Source of the DNA: Candidatus Eisenbergiella stercorigallinarum
GTDB taxonomy: Bacteria > Bacillota > Clostridia > Lachnospirales > Lachnospiraceae
Reading direction: 5' to 3'
DNA: 12,079 nucleotides
Assembly: GCA_019120525.1 (NCBI GenBank)
Contig: DWUW01000296.1
Location: 1-12,079 of the forward strand
The translations under genes were made by a program, and so were the position numbers. This document shows positions 1-6,571 of the stretch, in pieces. The notes under the pieces were generated by a model that ran no database searches, was not told where the DNA came from, and saw nothing but the letters and a program-made list of their open reading frames with translations. How positions within the stretch are numbered: position 1 is the first letter of the stretch; each line of letters opens with the position of its first letter.

Positions 1-912
1 ACCGATGGATTTAAAAGATGCCGCGCAGAGGATCACCACCTCCAGGAAACGTTCCATCCGCTTCGGCGACACACAGGAAGCCAGAAACAGGCCGAACAGA
101 AGAGCCGCCAGCGCGGCGAAGGCGCTGTCGCTGTTCTGTGTTACCAGCGTCATGAATCCCAGGACACAGTACAGTCCTGAGAGCACCCGGGCCTTCGTCT
201 TCCCTGAAACATAAAACACACACAGGCCGATAGGAAGCACAGTACAGACAAAGCTGGAGTACCAGGTAGCCTGGCCGATGGTGGACAGGAAACGCAGCCT
301 GGTATCCGCATCCAGTCCCTGATAAAATCCGAAGGGATCAATGGAAAAGCGATGAAGGACTCCCACCGCAAAAGCTGCTCCGGAACCAAGCATGGCTCCC
401 GCCAGGATCAGCTTTTTCCTTCTGAGCGGGAAAAAACGGGACATCAGGAAATAGGCCGCGATCATCAGAAGCTGGCTGCGAAGCCCCATGTTCCAGCCGC
501 CCACGCCGGCCCAGGCGTCCTCCTTAAAATCGCTTCCGAAAAAAGAGATGATGTTGCAGAGAAGATAGGCCAGCACTCCCGCGTCCAGCCAGGATAGCGA
601 CAGCCCTTTTTCTCTGCGGGAAACTCTTCTCAGGATAACATACAGGATCCCCAGCGCCGCCCCGGGAACCAGAAACAGGGTAGAAACACCGGAAAAAAAG
701 GAAAATTTATAAGCGCCGATATCCTGATACCGGTCGATCACATAGACGGGAAAAATGGCGAGCATCAAAAACGCCCAGCAGACGGCCAGAAATTCCGCGC
801 AGTCCTTCACATTGCCGGAAAACCAGTCCAGCCCCCGCTCCTTTTTCTCTTCTTTTTCCTCTTCCGGTATTTCCCCCTCCTGCCTGGCAGAAAGCCCTTC
901 CTTTATTTCCAT
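1..912 (-). CDS. O-antigen-ligase-like polytopic membrane protein (3' end outside window)
   Basis: An open frame of 304 codons without a stop runs off the left edge, so only the N-terminal part is visible. After a charged Glu/Lys-rich cytoplasmic start (residues 1-30) come about eight hydrophobic segments. Residues 210-220 (STIGQATWYSS), followed by a hydrophobic run ending in LPIG, resemble the 'G-T-x-G-N-x-N-F' region of O-antigen ligase/polymerase (Wzy/WaaL-like) proteins. The polar VTQNSDSA (257-264) falls where that family has its TxSRG-type element. Such proteins act in the membrane on lipid-linked glycans. The start is ATG at 912 with GGAGG seven bases upstream. It overlaps the end of the pseudouridine synthase gene by 10 bases, so translation is probably coupled. 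The family call rests on topology and two weak motifs; a different multi-pass protein is possible. Confidence 0.6.
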   Translation of the reverse strand, partial: MEIKEGLSARQEGEIPEEEKEEKKERGLDWFSGNVKDCAEFLAVCWAFLMLAIFPVYVIDRYQDIGAYKFSFFSGVSTLFLVPGAALGILYVILRRVSRREKGLSLSWLDAGVLAYLLCNIISFFGSDFKEDAWAGVGGWNMGLRSQLLMIAAYFLMSRFFPLRRKKLILAGAMLGSGAAFAVGVLHRFSIDPFGFYQGLDADTRLRFLSTIGQATWYSSFVCTVLPIGLCVFYVSGKTKARVLSGLYCVLGFMTLVTQNSDSAFAALAALLFGLFLASCVSPKRMERFLEVVILCAASFKSIG

Positions 913-1649
913 GGGAATTCCTCCGTCCGAAATACCATCTTCTTTCCCGTCGCCGGATGCGTGAAATCCAGCCTGCAGGCACACAGGCACAGGGAACGGA
1001 TCCCAAGGCTCCGCGAACAGGCCAGGCTCTGCCCGTTTCCATATCTCATATCGCCCAGCAGCGGAAGACCCGCATGGGAAAGCTGGACGCGGATCTGATG
1101 ATGTCTTCCCGTGTGCAGGAGGACGGAAACACGTGCGACGCGCCCTGCCTGCGTTTCCTGCCGATCCGTGATCCACAGCCTAAGCTGCGCCCGTTTCGCC
1201 CCGGGCGTCCGTGCGTCAACCACCCGGGACAGATTCTGCCCCGGCTCTTTTTTCAAAAAATCCACAAGCTCGATCCCCTGTCCCGTTCCCGCGTCCGGAT
1301 ATCCCTCCGGGGATATGTGGGCCAACCTCTGCGGATCCTGTACATAAACCAACGCGCAGTATTCCTTTTCCATCCCGTTCCCCGCTGCCTGCCGGGAAAG
1401 CGAGGCCGCGGCCATCGGTGTTTTCGCGAACACAAGAAGCCCGGAAACCGGCTGGTCCAGCCTGTGGACCACTCCCAGATAGGGCGGCTTTCTTCTGTCG
1501 GGCGTATCCTTTTTTCCGGATGCAGCCAGATAATTCTTCAGTTCACTCACCATATCCGCCTCACCCGGACGGGCGCTCTGGACCGCCAGCCCTGCCGGTT
1601 TCAGGCAAACCAGGATCTGCGTGTCCTCCCAAAGGATCTGCGTTTTCAT
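903..1649 (-). CDS. RluA-family RNA pseudouridine synthase
   Basis: A 248-residue protein expected to isomerise uridine to pseudouridine in rRNA or tRNA in the cytoplasm. The family signature is clear: GVVHRLDQPVSGLLVFAKT near residues 59-77, with the catalytic Asp65 in HRLD, and GRHHQIRVQLSHAGLPLLGD (181-200), which forms the second part of the active site. There is no N-terminal S4 domain, so this is a short, catalytic-domain-only type (RluA/TruC-like), whose target cannot be told from sequence. The start ATG at 1649 has GGAGG five or six bases upstream and shares an ATGA overlap with the stop of the MFS gene. Its 3' end overlaps the start of the membrane protein gene. It is therefore the middle gene of a three-gene coupled operon, although its role has no evident link to its neighbours. 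Confidence 0.92.
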   Translation of the reverse strand: MKTQILWEDTQILVCLKPAGLAVQSARPGEADMVSELKNYLAASGKKDTPDRRKPPYLGVVHRLDQPVSGLLVFAKTPMAAASLSRQAAGNGMEKEYCALVYVQDPQRLAHISPEGYPDAGTGQGIELVDFLKKEPGQNLSRVVDARTPGAKRAQLRLWITDRQETQAGRVARVSVLLHTGRHHQIRVQLSHAGLPLLGDMRYGNGQSLACSRSLGIRSLCLCACRLDFTHPATGKKMVFRTEEFPWK

Positions 1650-2923
1650 GATTTCCTCCGTTCCGGCCCGTCTCCGGCAGCCGTAGCGTCCCTCCTAAGC
1701 AGCTTCCGGTTCAGCCGTTCCGAAACAAAGAGCATGAGAAGCGTAAAGAACAGCAGGTACCAGGCGAACAGCCCGATCCCAAGCACAGACGAAAGCACTC
1801 CGAACAGGGGCGGCATAAGCGTTGTTCCCACATAGGCGCAGGCCATCTGAATGCCGATCACCGCCTGGGAATTTCCCCTTCCGAACCGCTCCGGCGTGGC
1901 ATGGATGATGCAGGGATAGATCGGCGCGCAGCCCAGGCCGATCACGATCAGGCCGGCGAGCGGAATCTGGTCTGCCCGTGCCGGAAGGGCCACCAGCACG
2001 ATCCCCAAAAGGGCGATCCCCGTTCCCAGGCGGATCATCTGCTTATCTCCCAGCCGGTCTGAGATAAAGCCGCAAAAAAAGCGTCCCACCGTAATCCCGA
2101 TGCAGAACATGGAAGCAAAACGCGCCGCCACGGATGCCTCGATCCCGCGGAACTGTACCAGGTAGCTGCTGGCCCAGAGCATGGCCGTCTGCTCCAGCGC
2201 GCAATAGCAGAAAAATGAGATCAGGACCAGCCAGACGCCGTCCAGGCGCAGTACCTGCATAAGCGTCAGGGGCCTCGCGTTTTCCTCCGGTACACCGCTT
2301 TCTTCCCGCATGCCGCTTCCCTCTGCAGGCACGGCCTTTCCTGCCGGATCATCCGCGGCCGGCCTCTTTGTCCGCTGCACCTTTCTCCATACCGGAAGGC
2401 TGCAGATAAGAATCGCCGTCAGGCCCAGCTGAAGGAAAGATACCGTGCGATATCCATTCTGCCAGCCCAGTCCTGCCTGCAGGCTGTGGCTCATGATATA
2501 GGGGCTGATGATGGTTCCCAATCCCCAGAAGCAGTGCAGCCAGCTCATATCCCTGGAGGAGTAATAAAGGGCGACAAAATTGTTCAGGGCCGCGTCCACG
2601 GCTCCGGCCCCCAATCCATAGGGGACTGCCCACAGGCACAACATCCAGAATTTACCGGAAACGGAAAAACCGAACAGGGCGGCTGCCGTCATCAGCACGC
2701 TCACCGCCGTCACACGCCCTGCTCCGAACCTTCTCGTCAGCCGGTCTGAAAACAGGCTGGAAACAATGGTTCCCGCCGATATAATCATGGTGATCATCCC
2801 GGCTCCGGACACCGGAACGCCAAGCGCCTCATGCATGACAGGCCACGCGGATCCCAGCAGAGAATCCGGAAGCCCCAGGCTGATAAACGCGGCGTAAATG
2901 ATCGCAAGCAGTAATGAATACAT
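1646..2923 (-). CDS. MFS transporter, 12-TM type
   Basis: A 425-residue major facilitator superfamily permease of normal length for the family. Two copies of the family's cytoplasmic loop motif A are seen, SDRLTRRFGAGRV (59-71) between TM2 and TM3 and GFISDRLGDKQMIRLG (285-300) between TM8 and TM9, consistent with two six-helix halves. The central loop (about 180-225) is long, charged and Pro/Glu-rich. The N-terminal ISLGLPDSLLGSAWPVM and the HCFWGLGTIISPY segment (130-142) resemble FucP-like sugar:proton symporters and uncharacterised Clostridia MFS proteins; the substrate is unknown. The start ATG at 2923 is preceded by AGGTGA at good spacing. It is the first gene of the MFS, pseudouridine synthase, membrane protein operon, and its stop overlaps the next start (ATGA). 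The 136 bases upstream hold inverted repeats but no clear promoter. Confidence 0.9.
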   Translation of the reverse strand: MYSLLLAIIYAAFISLGLPDSLLGSAWPVMHEALGVPVSGAGMITMIISAGTIVSSLFSDRLTRRFGAGRVTAVSVLMTAAALFGFSVSGKFWMLCLWAVPYGLGAGAVDAALNNFVALYYSSRDMSWLHCFWGLGTIISPYIMSHSLQAGLGWQNGYRTVSFLQLGLTAILICSLPVWRKVQRTKRPAADDPAGKAVPAEGSGMREESGVPEENARPLTLMQVLRLDGVWLVLISFFCYCALEQTAMLWASSYLVQFRGIEASVAARFASMFCIGITVGRFFCGFISDRLGDKQMIRLGTGIALLGIVLVALPARADQIPLAGLIVIGLGCAPIYPCIIHATPERFGRGNSQAVIGIQMACAYVGTTLMPPLFGVLSSVLGIGLFAWYLLFFTLLMLFVSERLNRKLLRRDATAAGDGPERRKS

Positions 2924-2947
2924 CTTCTGTCACCTCATATGCTAAGA

Positions 2948-3002
2948 CTTGTTTTCATGGGAGATCCCGCTTCTATGAAACAGCAGGTTTTCCGAAAACA
3001 AG
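2948..3002. repeat. Nested inverted repeats upstream of the MFS gene
   Basis: A perfect 9-base inverted repeat, CTTGTTTTC (2948-2956) and GAAAACAAG (2994-3002), flanks 37 bases. The right side also holds a compact palindrome, GTTTTC-C-GAAAAC (2987-2999). This gives three GTTTTC/GAAAAC half-sites 25-80 bases before the MFS start codon. They could be operator half-sites or a long-loop hairpin at the end of the lipoprotein transcript. There is no U-run, so a classical terminator is unlikely. Confidence 0.5.
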
Positions 3003-3059
3003 CTTATCATATGCCGGATAAAATGCAAGCGTATTTTTCATTCCCGTCCATCCCGTTCT

Positions 3060-4364
3060 TCATCCCTCATTCCACCCCGCGATCTTCGTCAGGACAATCT
3101 CCGGATATCCGTACAGGCTGGCCGGATAATCGCTCAGATCGCCCGTATTGGAGTCCACCAGATAGTCCACCGTCCTGCCCGATTCGTCCGTTACCAACGC
3201 GGAAACCACCACCGTATGTCCCCAGTCGCCATCCATTCCCATATGAAGCAGATCTCCCGGTTCGCCGTCATAATAGGGCGCATCCATTTCCGCCGCCAGG
3301 CCGTATCCGGTATTTTCCGACGCATAAGCCATGAATTCGTCCACACCGGTCCAGGAACTGGAACGCCCTCTGGCCCCGGGGACGTTTGATACCTCGTCCC
3401 AGTACCACTTCCACACCGCGTCCCCATAGATATCCATGGGGATCCCCCCGGCGTGAAGAACCTGTGAGGCATAATTCTGGCAGTTTCCGCCCCGGCTTCC
3501 ATAATCCTCCCATTCACCGTTTCTATCCTGCACATATCTGCGCGCGTATCTCAGGGCCGCCTGCCTGTCATACGGCTCCTGCGCTTCCACTGCTTCCGCC
3601 TCCCGTTCCCGGTCCTCCTCCCGGTCTGAAAGCGCTTCTTCGGCATACTCCAGATATTCAGGAACAGCATCCGCATACTCCCGCGCCACATCCTCCGCAT
3701 CCAGCCCGCCTTTCTCACTCCAAAGCATCAGCCAGACCGGATCAAAAGATATATGGCTTTCCAGTTTCCAGCTTCCGCTCTTTTCCCCCAGGACAAACTG
3801 ATGCGGGCTTCCGTAACGCCTGGAATCCGTATCCGGATTCTGGCTGAAATTCTGTATACTGTCTTCCGACGCCCGGATATGTATGGTTCCATCTTCCTGC
3901 GGACTTATCTCGTCCAATGTAAGGACATAGCTCCAGGAAGCCAGTGTGTAATCCGCCTTCTGCATTTTTCTCAGGCTGATCTGAAGGCCCACGGCCTCCT
4001 GTGCCAGCTCTTCCTGTTCTTTATCCGCAAAGAGGCCGTCCATCCTGCGCGGTTCGAAATCCTCCAGAGAAGCAAAATAAATATTCATATAATCCAGAAG
4101 CAGCTTCTCCTGCTCCTGCGACAATACCTGGCCCGCTCCCGGCCCGTATTCCAGCTTTCCGCTCCCCCGCGCACGTTTCCCTGTATCTGTCCCGGCATCG
4201 GAAGCCATCTCCCCGGAGTTCCCCGTTTCCTCTTTCATGGAATCGGAAAGTGCTTCCGACGCGGCCTCTTTGCCCCCATCCTCCGCTTTGCAGCCAACAA
4301 AGCCCAAGGCACAGGCCAGACAGACCGCCGCCAGACTACGCCATTTTTTTCTTCTGTTGTTCAT
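3060..4364 (-). CDS. Secreted lipoprotein with C-terminal amidase_6-type domain
   Basis: A 434-residue protein that begins with a lipoprotein signal: basic MNNRRKKW, a hydrophobic stretch, and lipobox FVGC with lipidated Cys25. A low-complexity acidic/Ser/Gly linker follows (26-75), then a region without a recognised fold (about 80-215), a very acidic helical stretch (about 230-262), and a C-terminal domain from about 264. That domain has the amidase_6 (papain/NlpC-like) pattern: YDRQAALRYARRYV, GGNCQNYASQVLHAGG with likely nucleophile Cys295, SSSWTGVDEF, DWGHTVVV with likely His383, and VDSNTGDLSDYP. Such domains are thought to act on cell-wall peptides, but the substrate is unproven. ATG at 4364 is preferred because GAGGA lies five bases upstream; the in-frame ATG at 4376 has a poorly spaced AGGA. 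It has its own promoter, and no clear terminator follows it, so some read-through into the MFS operon is possible. Confidence 0.88.
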   Translation of the reverse strand: MNNRRKKWRSLAAVCLACALGFVGCKAEDGGKEAASEALSDSMKEETGNSGEMASDAGTDTGKRARGSGKLEYGPGAGQVLSQEQEKLLLDYMNIYFASLEDFEPRRMDGLFADKEQEELAQEAVGLQISLRKMQKADYTLASWSYVLTLDEISPQEDGTIHIRASEDSIQNFSQNPDTDSRRYGSPHQFVLGEKSGSWKLESHISFDPVWLMLWSEKGGLDAEDVAREYADAVPEYLEYAEEALSDREEDREREAEAVEAQEPYDRQAALRYARRYVQDRNGEWEDYGSRGGNCQNYASQVLHAGGIPMDIYGDAVWKWYWDEVSNVPGARGRSSSWTGVDEFMAYASENTGYGLAAEMDAPYYDGEPGDLLHMGMDGDWGHTVVVSALVTDESGRTVDYLVDSNTGDLSDYPASLYGYPEIVLTKIAGWNEG

Positions 4365-4382
4365 GTGGATCCTCATTTCCTT

Positions 4383-4409
4383 TTTCCGGCCGTTGTTTCA
4401 GGCCGGAAA
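4383..4409 (-). other. Leader hairpin before the lipoprotein gene
   Basis: TTTCCGGCC (4383-4391) and GGCCGGAAA (4401-4409) form a perfect 9-bp stem with a 9-base loop in the roughly 90-base leader of the lipoprotein mRNA. It ends about 10 bases before the ribosome binding site. There is no U-run, so it is more likely a stability or translation-control element than a terminator. No known riboswitch is recognised. Confidence 0.5.
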
Positions 4410-4461
4410 GCATATTCTTACCAGACTGCGGCATAATACGCCCTTCGTCTTTCTACAGAAG

Positions 4462-4470
4462 ATTATAGCA
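4462..4470 (-). promoter_or_regulatory. Extended -10 promoter for the lipoprotein gene
   Basis: On the minus strand these bases read TGCTATAAT, a perfect extended -10 element (TGn plus TATAAT). The -35 region 17 bases upstream (CAACTT) is poor, as is common when an extended -10 is present. The predicted transcript start is near 4455, which leaves a leader of about 90 bases containing a hairpin. Confidence 0.6.
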
Positions 4471-4526
4471 AAAAAACCGTTATGAAGTTGTAATTTTTTT
4501 GTGAATAAAATCCCGGCTTACCGCGC

Positions 4527-4569
4527 AAAGAACGGCTGCCCGCAGATCCTACCGCGGCAGCCGTTCTTT
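4527..4569 (-). terminator. Hairpin terminator at the end of the ABC-CHR operon
   Basis: AAAGAACGGCTGCC (4527-4540) and its exact complement (4556-4569) make a 14-bp perfect stem with a 15-base loop, 55 bases past the stop codon of the last CHR gene. The U-run after the stem is short in either direction (TTCTTT), so termination may be partial. Position and strength still make it the likely end of the operon, separating it from the lipoprotein promoter. Confidence 0.6.
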
Positions 4570-4623
4570 TCCTGATCCGTCTTTGTAAAATATTAACTGA
4601 TATCTCTTTTCCTCATTATTTCT

Positions 4624-5154
4624 TTATCGAAACACAAGAACTCCTGCCAGGGCGGCAAGAATGATCACTATCGGAATACCCCATTTTTTTCTCAGCAATA
4701 AAAACACGCCGCAGATCCCAAGCAAAACGCAGACCGGCTGTACCTGTCCGCCATAAATATAACTGCTTTCCCCAATGGAAAGCATAGAGGTCATAATCAG
4801 CCCGATACAGACCGGTTTCAATCCATAGAGAGCATTCTGCATCCAGGATTGTTTTTTCCATTTTTCAAAACCTACAGAAAACAGAAAGGCTACCGAATAG
4901 CTTGGCAGGAGCGCGCCGAGATTTGCGCACACAGCTCCGGCAAAACCCGCTACGCGCATTCCTGCGAAGGTGGCACAGTTCAGGCCCAACGGCCCGGGAG
5001 TCATCTCCGCGATAGCGACAATATCCGCCACTTCCTGCGCATTCATCCAGCCGTGATCCAGCATTTCACTATTGATCAGCGGGATCATGGACATTCCGCC
5101 AAAGCTGGTAAATCCTATTTTTACAAAAGCCAGAAACAGACTGAATAGTTCCAT
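4624..5154 (-). CDS. CHR-family (chromate transporter-like) protein, second half
   Basis: A 176-residue membrane protein, the length of a single CHR domain. Near the N-terminus it has FVKIGFTSFGGMSMIPLI (10-27) with the family's FGG motif. Next is GWMNAQEVADIVAIAEMTPGPLG (35-57) with the typical PGP and N59, then FAGMRVAGFAGAV. Short CHR proteins usually work in pairs of opposite membrane topology that together equal one full-length ChrA-type anion transporter (known for the two-gene CHR systems of Bacilli and Clostridia). Start ATG at 5154 lies one base after the stop of the preceding CHR gene, with AGGTGGGG about nine bases upstream in that gene's last codons. It is the last gene of the operon. 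Chromate itself is unlikely to be the physiological substrate in this context; sulfate or another oxyanion is possible. Confidence 0.88.
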   Translation of the reverse strand: MELFSLFLAFVKIGFTSFGGMSMIPLINSEMLDHGWMNAQEVADIVAIAEMTPGPLGLNCATFAGMRVAGFAGAVCANLGALLPSYSVAFLFSVGFEKWKKQSWMQNALYGLKPVCIGLIMTSMLSIGESSYIYGGQVQPVCVLLGICGVFLLLRKKWGIPIVIILAALAGVLVFR

Positions 5155-5155
5155 T

Positions 5156-5731
5156 TCATTTTCCCCACCTTAAATTTCCACCGGTTTTCTTCAAAATACC
5201 AAGTATTGCCCCAGCGACGATCAATGGCACATTTCCAATCCCCAGCATACCTGCCAGAAACGCTGCTGTCATCAGGAATATGCAGAATGTATCCCTGATA
5301 GACTGCTTCCACAAAGCGGCTGTCGCGGAGATCATTATCGGAACCACCACTGCCCTGACGCCGGTCATGGCGCCTGCCACAAAAGGATTTCCCATAACCG
5401 CATCATATAGTACAGCCACTATGGACAGAATGATGAAGGGCCAAAAAGCGATCCCTATCAGCGCGGCGAAACCGCATGCTGCTCCACCAATATGATATCC
5501 AAACATAAAACTCACATTTCCGATCATCGTACCTGGAAGCGACCTGCCCACAGATGTCATATCGGTCAGATCCTCTTCCGTAAGCAGATTCTTTTTTTCC
5601 ACAAACTCCCTTTTCATCTGGGCGACAATACTCCATCCTCCACCAAAGGTAAACAGTCCGGTTTTCAGATAAAAGAAGAAAACCATCCAGATCTTCCGCA
5701 AAAGTTCCTTTATCTTTTTCCCTTTCTTCAT
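5156..5731 (-). CDS. CHR-family (chromate transporter-like) protein, first half
   Basis: A 191-residue membrane protein and partner of the CHR gene that follows. After a basic N-terminus (MKKGKKIKELLRK) it shows FYLKTGLFTFGGGWSIV (20-36) with the FGGG signature, a LLTEEDLTDM segment (49-58) and SLPGTMIGNVSFMFGYHIGG (64-83). The usual PGP motif of the family here reads PGT, while the partner keeps PGP. Several further hydrophobic segments follow. The start chosen is ATG at 5731, which shares one base (TAATG) with the stop of the MalG-type permease and has AAGGAG just upstream. An earlier in-frame start at 5788 would lie inside the permease gene and add a Cys-rich tail not expected in the family. 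The overlap shows that the CHR pair truly belongs to the sugar ABC operon. Confidence 0.88.
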   Translation of the reverse strand: MKKGKKIKELLRKIWMVFFFYLKTGLFTFGGGWSIVAQMKREFVEKKNLLTEEDLTDMTSVGRSLPGTMIGNVSFMFGYHIGGAACGFAALIGIAFWPFIILSIVAVLYDAVMGNPFVAGAMTGVRAVVVPIMISATAALWKQSIRDTFCIFLMTAAFLAGMLGIGNVPLIVAGAILGILKKTGGNLRWGK

Positions 5732-6561
5732 TACTCCTTCATCCCCGAAACAGCAATCCCTTCCACAAAATATTCCTGTCCAAAACAATACGCAACAAGA
5801 AGCGGCAGCATGGATAAGAGCGCGGCGGCAAAAGCAGGTCCGTTTTCTCTCACTCCCTCTCCTACGAACAGCGCCAGTCCCGCAGAAAGAGTACGCATAT
5901 CTGCCGAGCTTGTCATCATAAGAGGATAGAGCAGATCATTCCAGCATCCGGTAATATTAAAGATAAAATAAGTAATAAATGCCGGTTTGGTCAATGGAAA
6001 CATGATTTTCCAGAAAATACTGATCTCATTCATGCCATCGATCCTCGCCGCCTCTTCCAGGCTCTGAGGAAGGGTAATGTAAAATGATTTCATAAAAAAG
6101 ATCCCGTAAGCCGTCGCTATATGCGGCAGGATAAGTCCGACATAAGTATTTAAAATCCCAATCATATTTAATTCCAGATAAAGCGGTATCATAATAATCT
6201 GGAAGGGTACCATCATAGTCAGAAGTACCAGGTTGAATATTTTGTCTCTTCCTCTGAACTTCAGCCTGGCAAATGCATATCCGGCAAAAGAATCCAGCAG
6301 GGTGGCTAATGTTGCGGTAAACGCGGAATAGATGATCGTATTTTTAAAATACGTTGCCAGCGGGATCCGGTCCCAGACGGTAATATAGTTCTCAATGGTC
6401 CATTCCCTCGGCCAGATGGTAGGCGGCCATTTGATAATATCCCTCGGGACCTTAAATGTACTGAGCACAAGCCACAGGAATGGAAAAACGATAATGACAA
6501 GCAGAAGCATGCAGAATAATACCCTTAATGCCTCAAATATATATTTCTTCTTCAGTTTCAT
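5731..6561 (-). CDS. ABC transporter permease, MalG/CUT1-type
   Basis: A 276-residue inner-membrane subunit of a carbohydrate ABC importer, of usual MalG-type length with about six membrane segments. The EAA loop that docks the ATPase is clear: LEEAARIDGMNEISIFWKI (168-186), followed by MFPLTKPAF. The N-terminal FPFLWLVLSTFK and the WPREWTIENYI segment are typical of CUT1 permeases. The start is ATG at 6561 with GAGGAGG five bases upstream. A TTG at 6588 in the same frame would overlap the previous gene by 17 bases and has no better ribosome binding site. It lies 10 bases after the MalF-type gene and shares one base with the first CHR gene, so the three genes are co-translated. The partner ATPase is not in the window. 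Confidence 0.93.
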   Translation of the reverse strand: MKLKKKYIFEALRVLFCMLLLVIIVFPFLWLVLSTFKVPRDIIKWPPTIWPREWTIENYITVWDRIPLATYFKNTIIYSAFTATLATLLDSFAGYAFARLKFRGRDKIFNLVLLTMMVPFQIIMIPLYLELNMIGILNTYVGLILPHIATAYGIFFMKSFYITLPQSLEEAARIDGMNEISIFWKIMFPLTKPAFITYFIFNITGCWNDLLYPLMMTSSADMRTLSAGLALFVGEGVRENGPAFAAALLSMLPLLVAYCFGQEYFVEGIAVSGMKE

Positions 6562-6571
6562 TCCGGCCTCC

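Noticed and set aside
957..1835. Long plus-strand open frame of 292 codons
   Set aside because: It is antisense to the pseudouridine synthase and MFS genes, rich in Arg, Pro and Ser as expected for the reverse of GC-rich coding DNA, and has no recognisable domain.
2957..3059. A terminator after the lipoprotein gene
   Set aside because: The inverted repeats there lack a U-run and have a long loop, so I list them only as repeats.
3753..4436. Plus-strand open frame of 227 codons opposite the lipoprotein gene
   Set aside because: The minus strand encodes a lipobox and a clear amidase_6 domain over the same bases; the plus frame has no recognisable motif.
5732..5788. Upstream start for the first CHR gene
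   Set aside because: It would lie inside the permease gene in another frame, adding a Cys-rich tail; the TAATG junction at 5731 is a better start.
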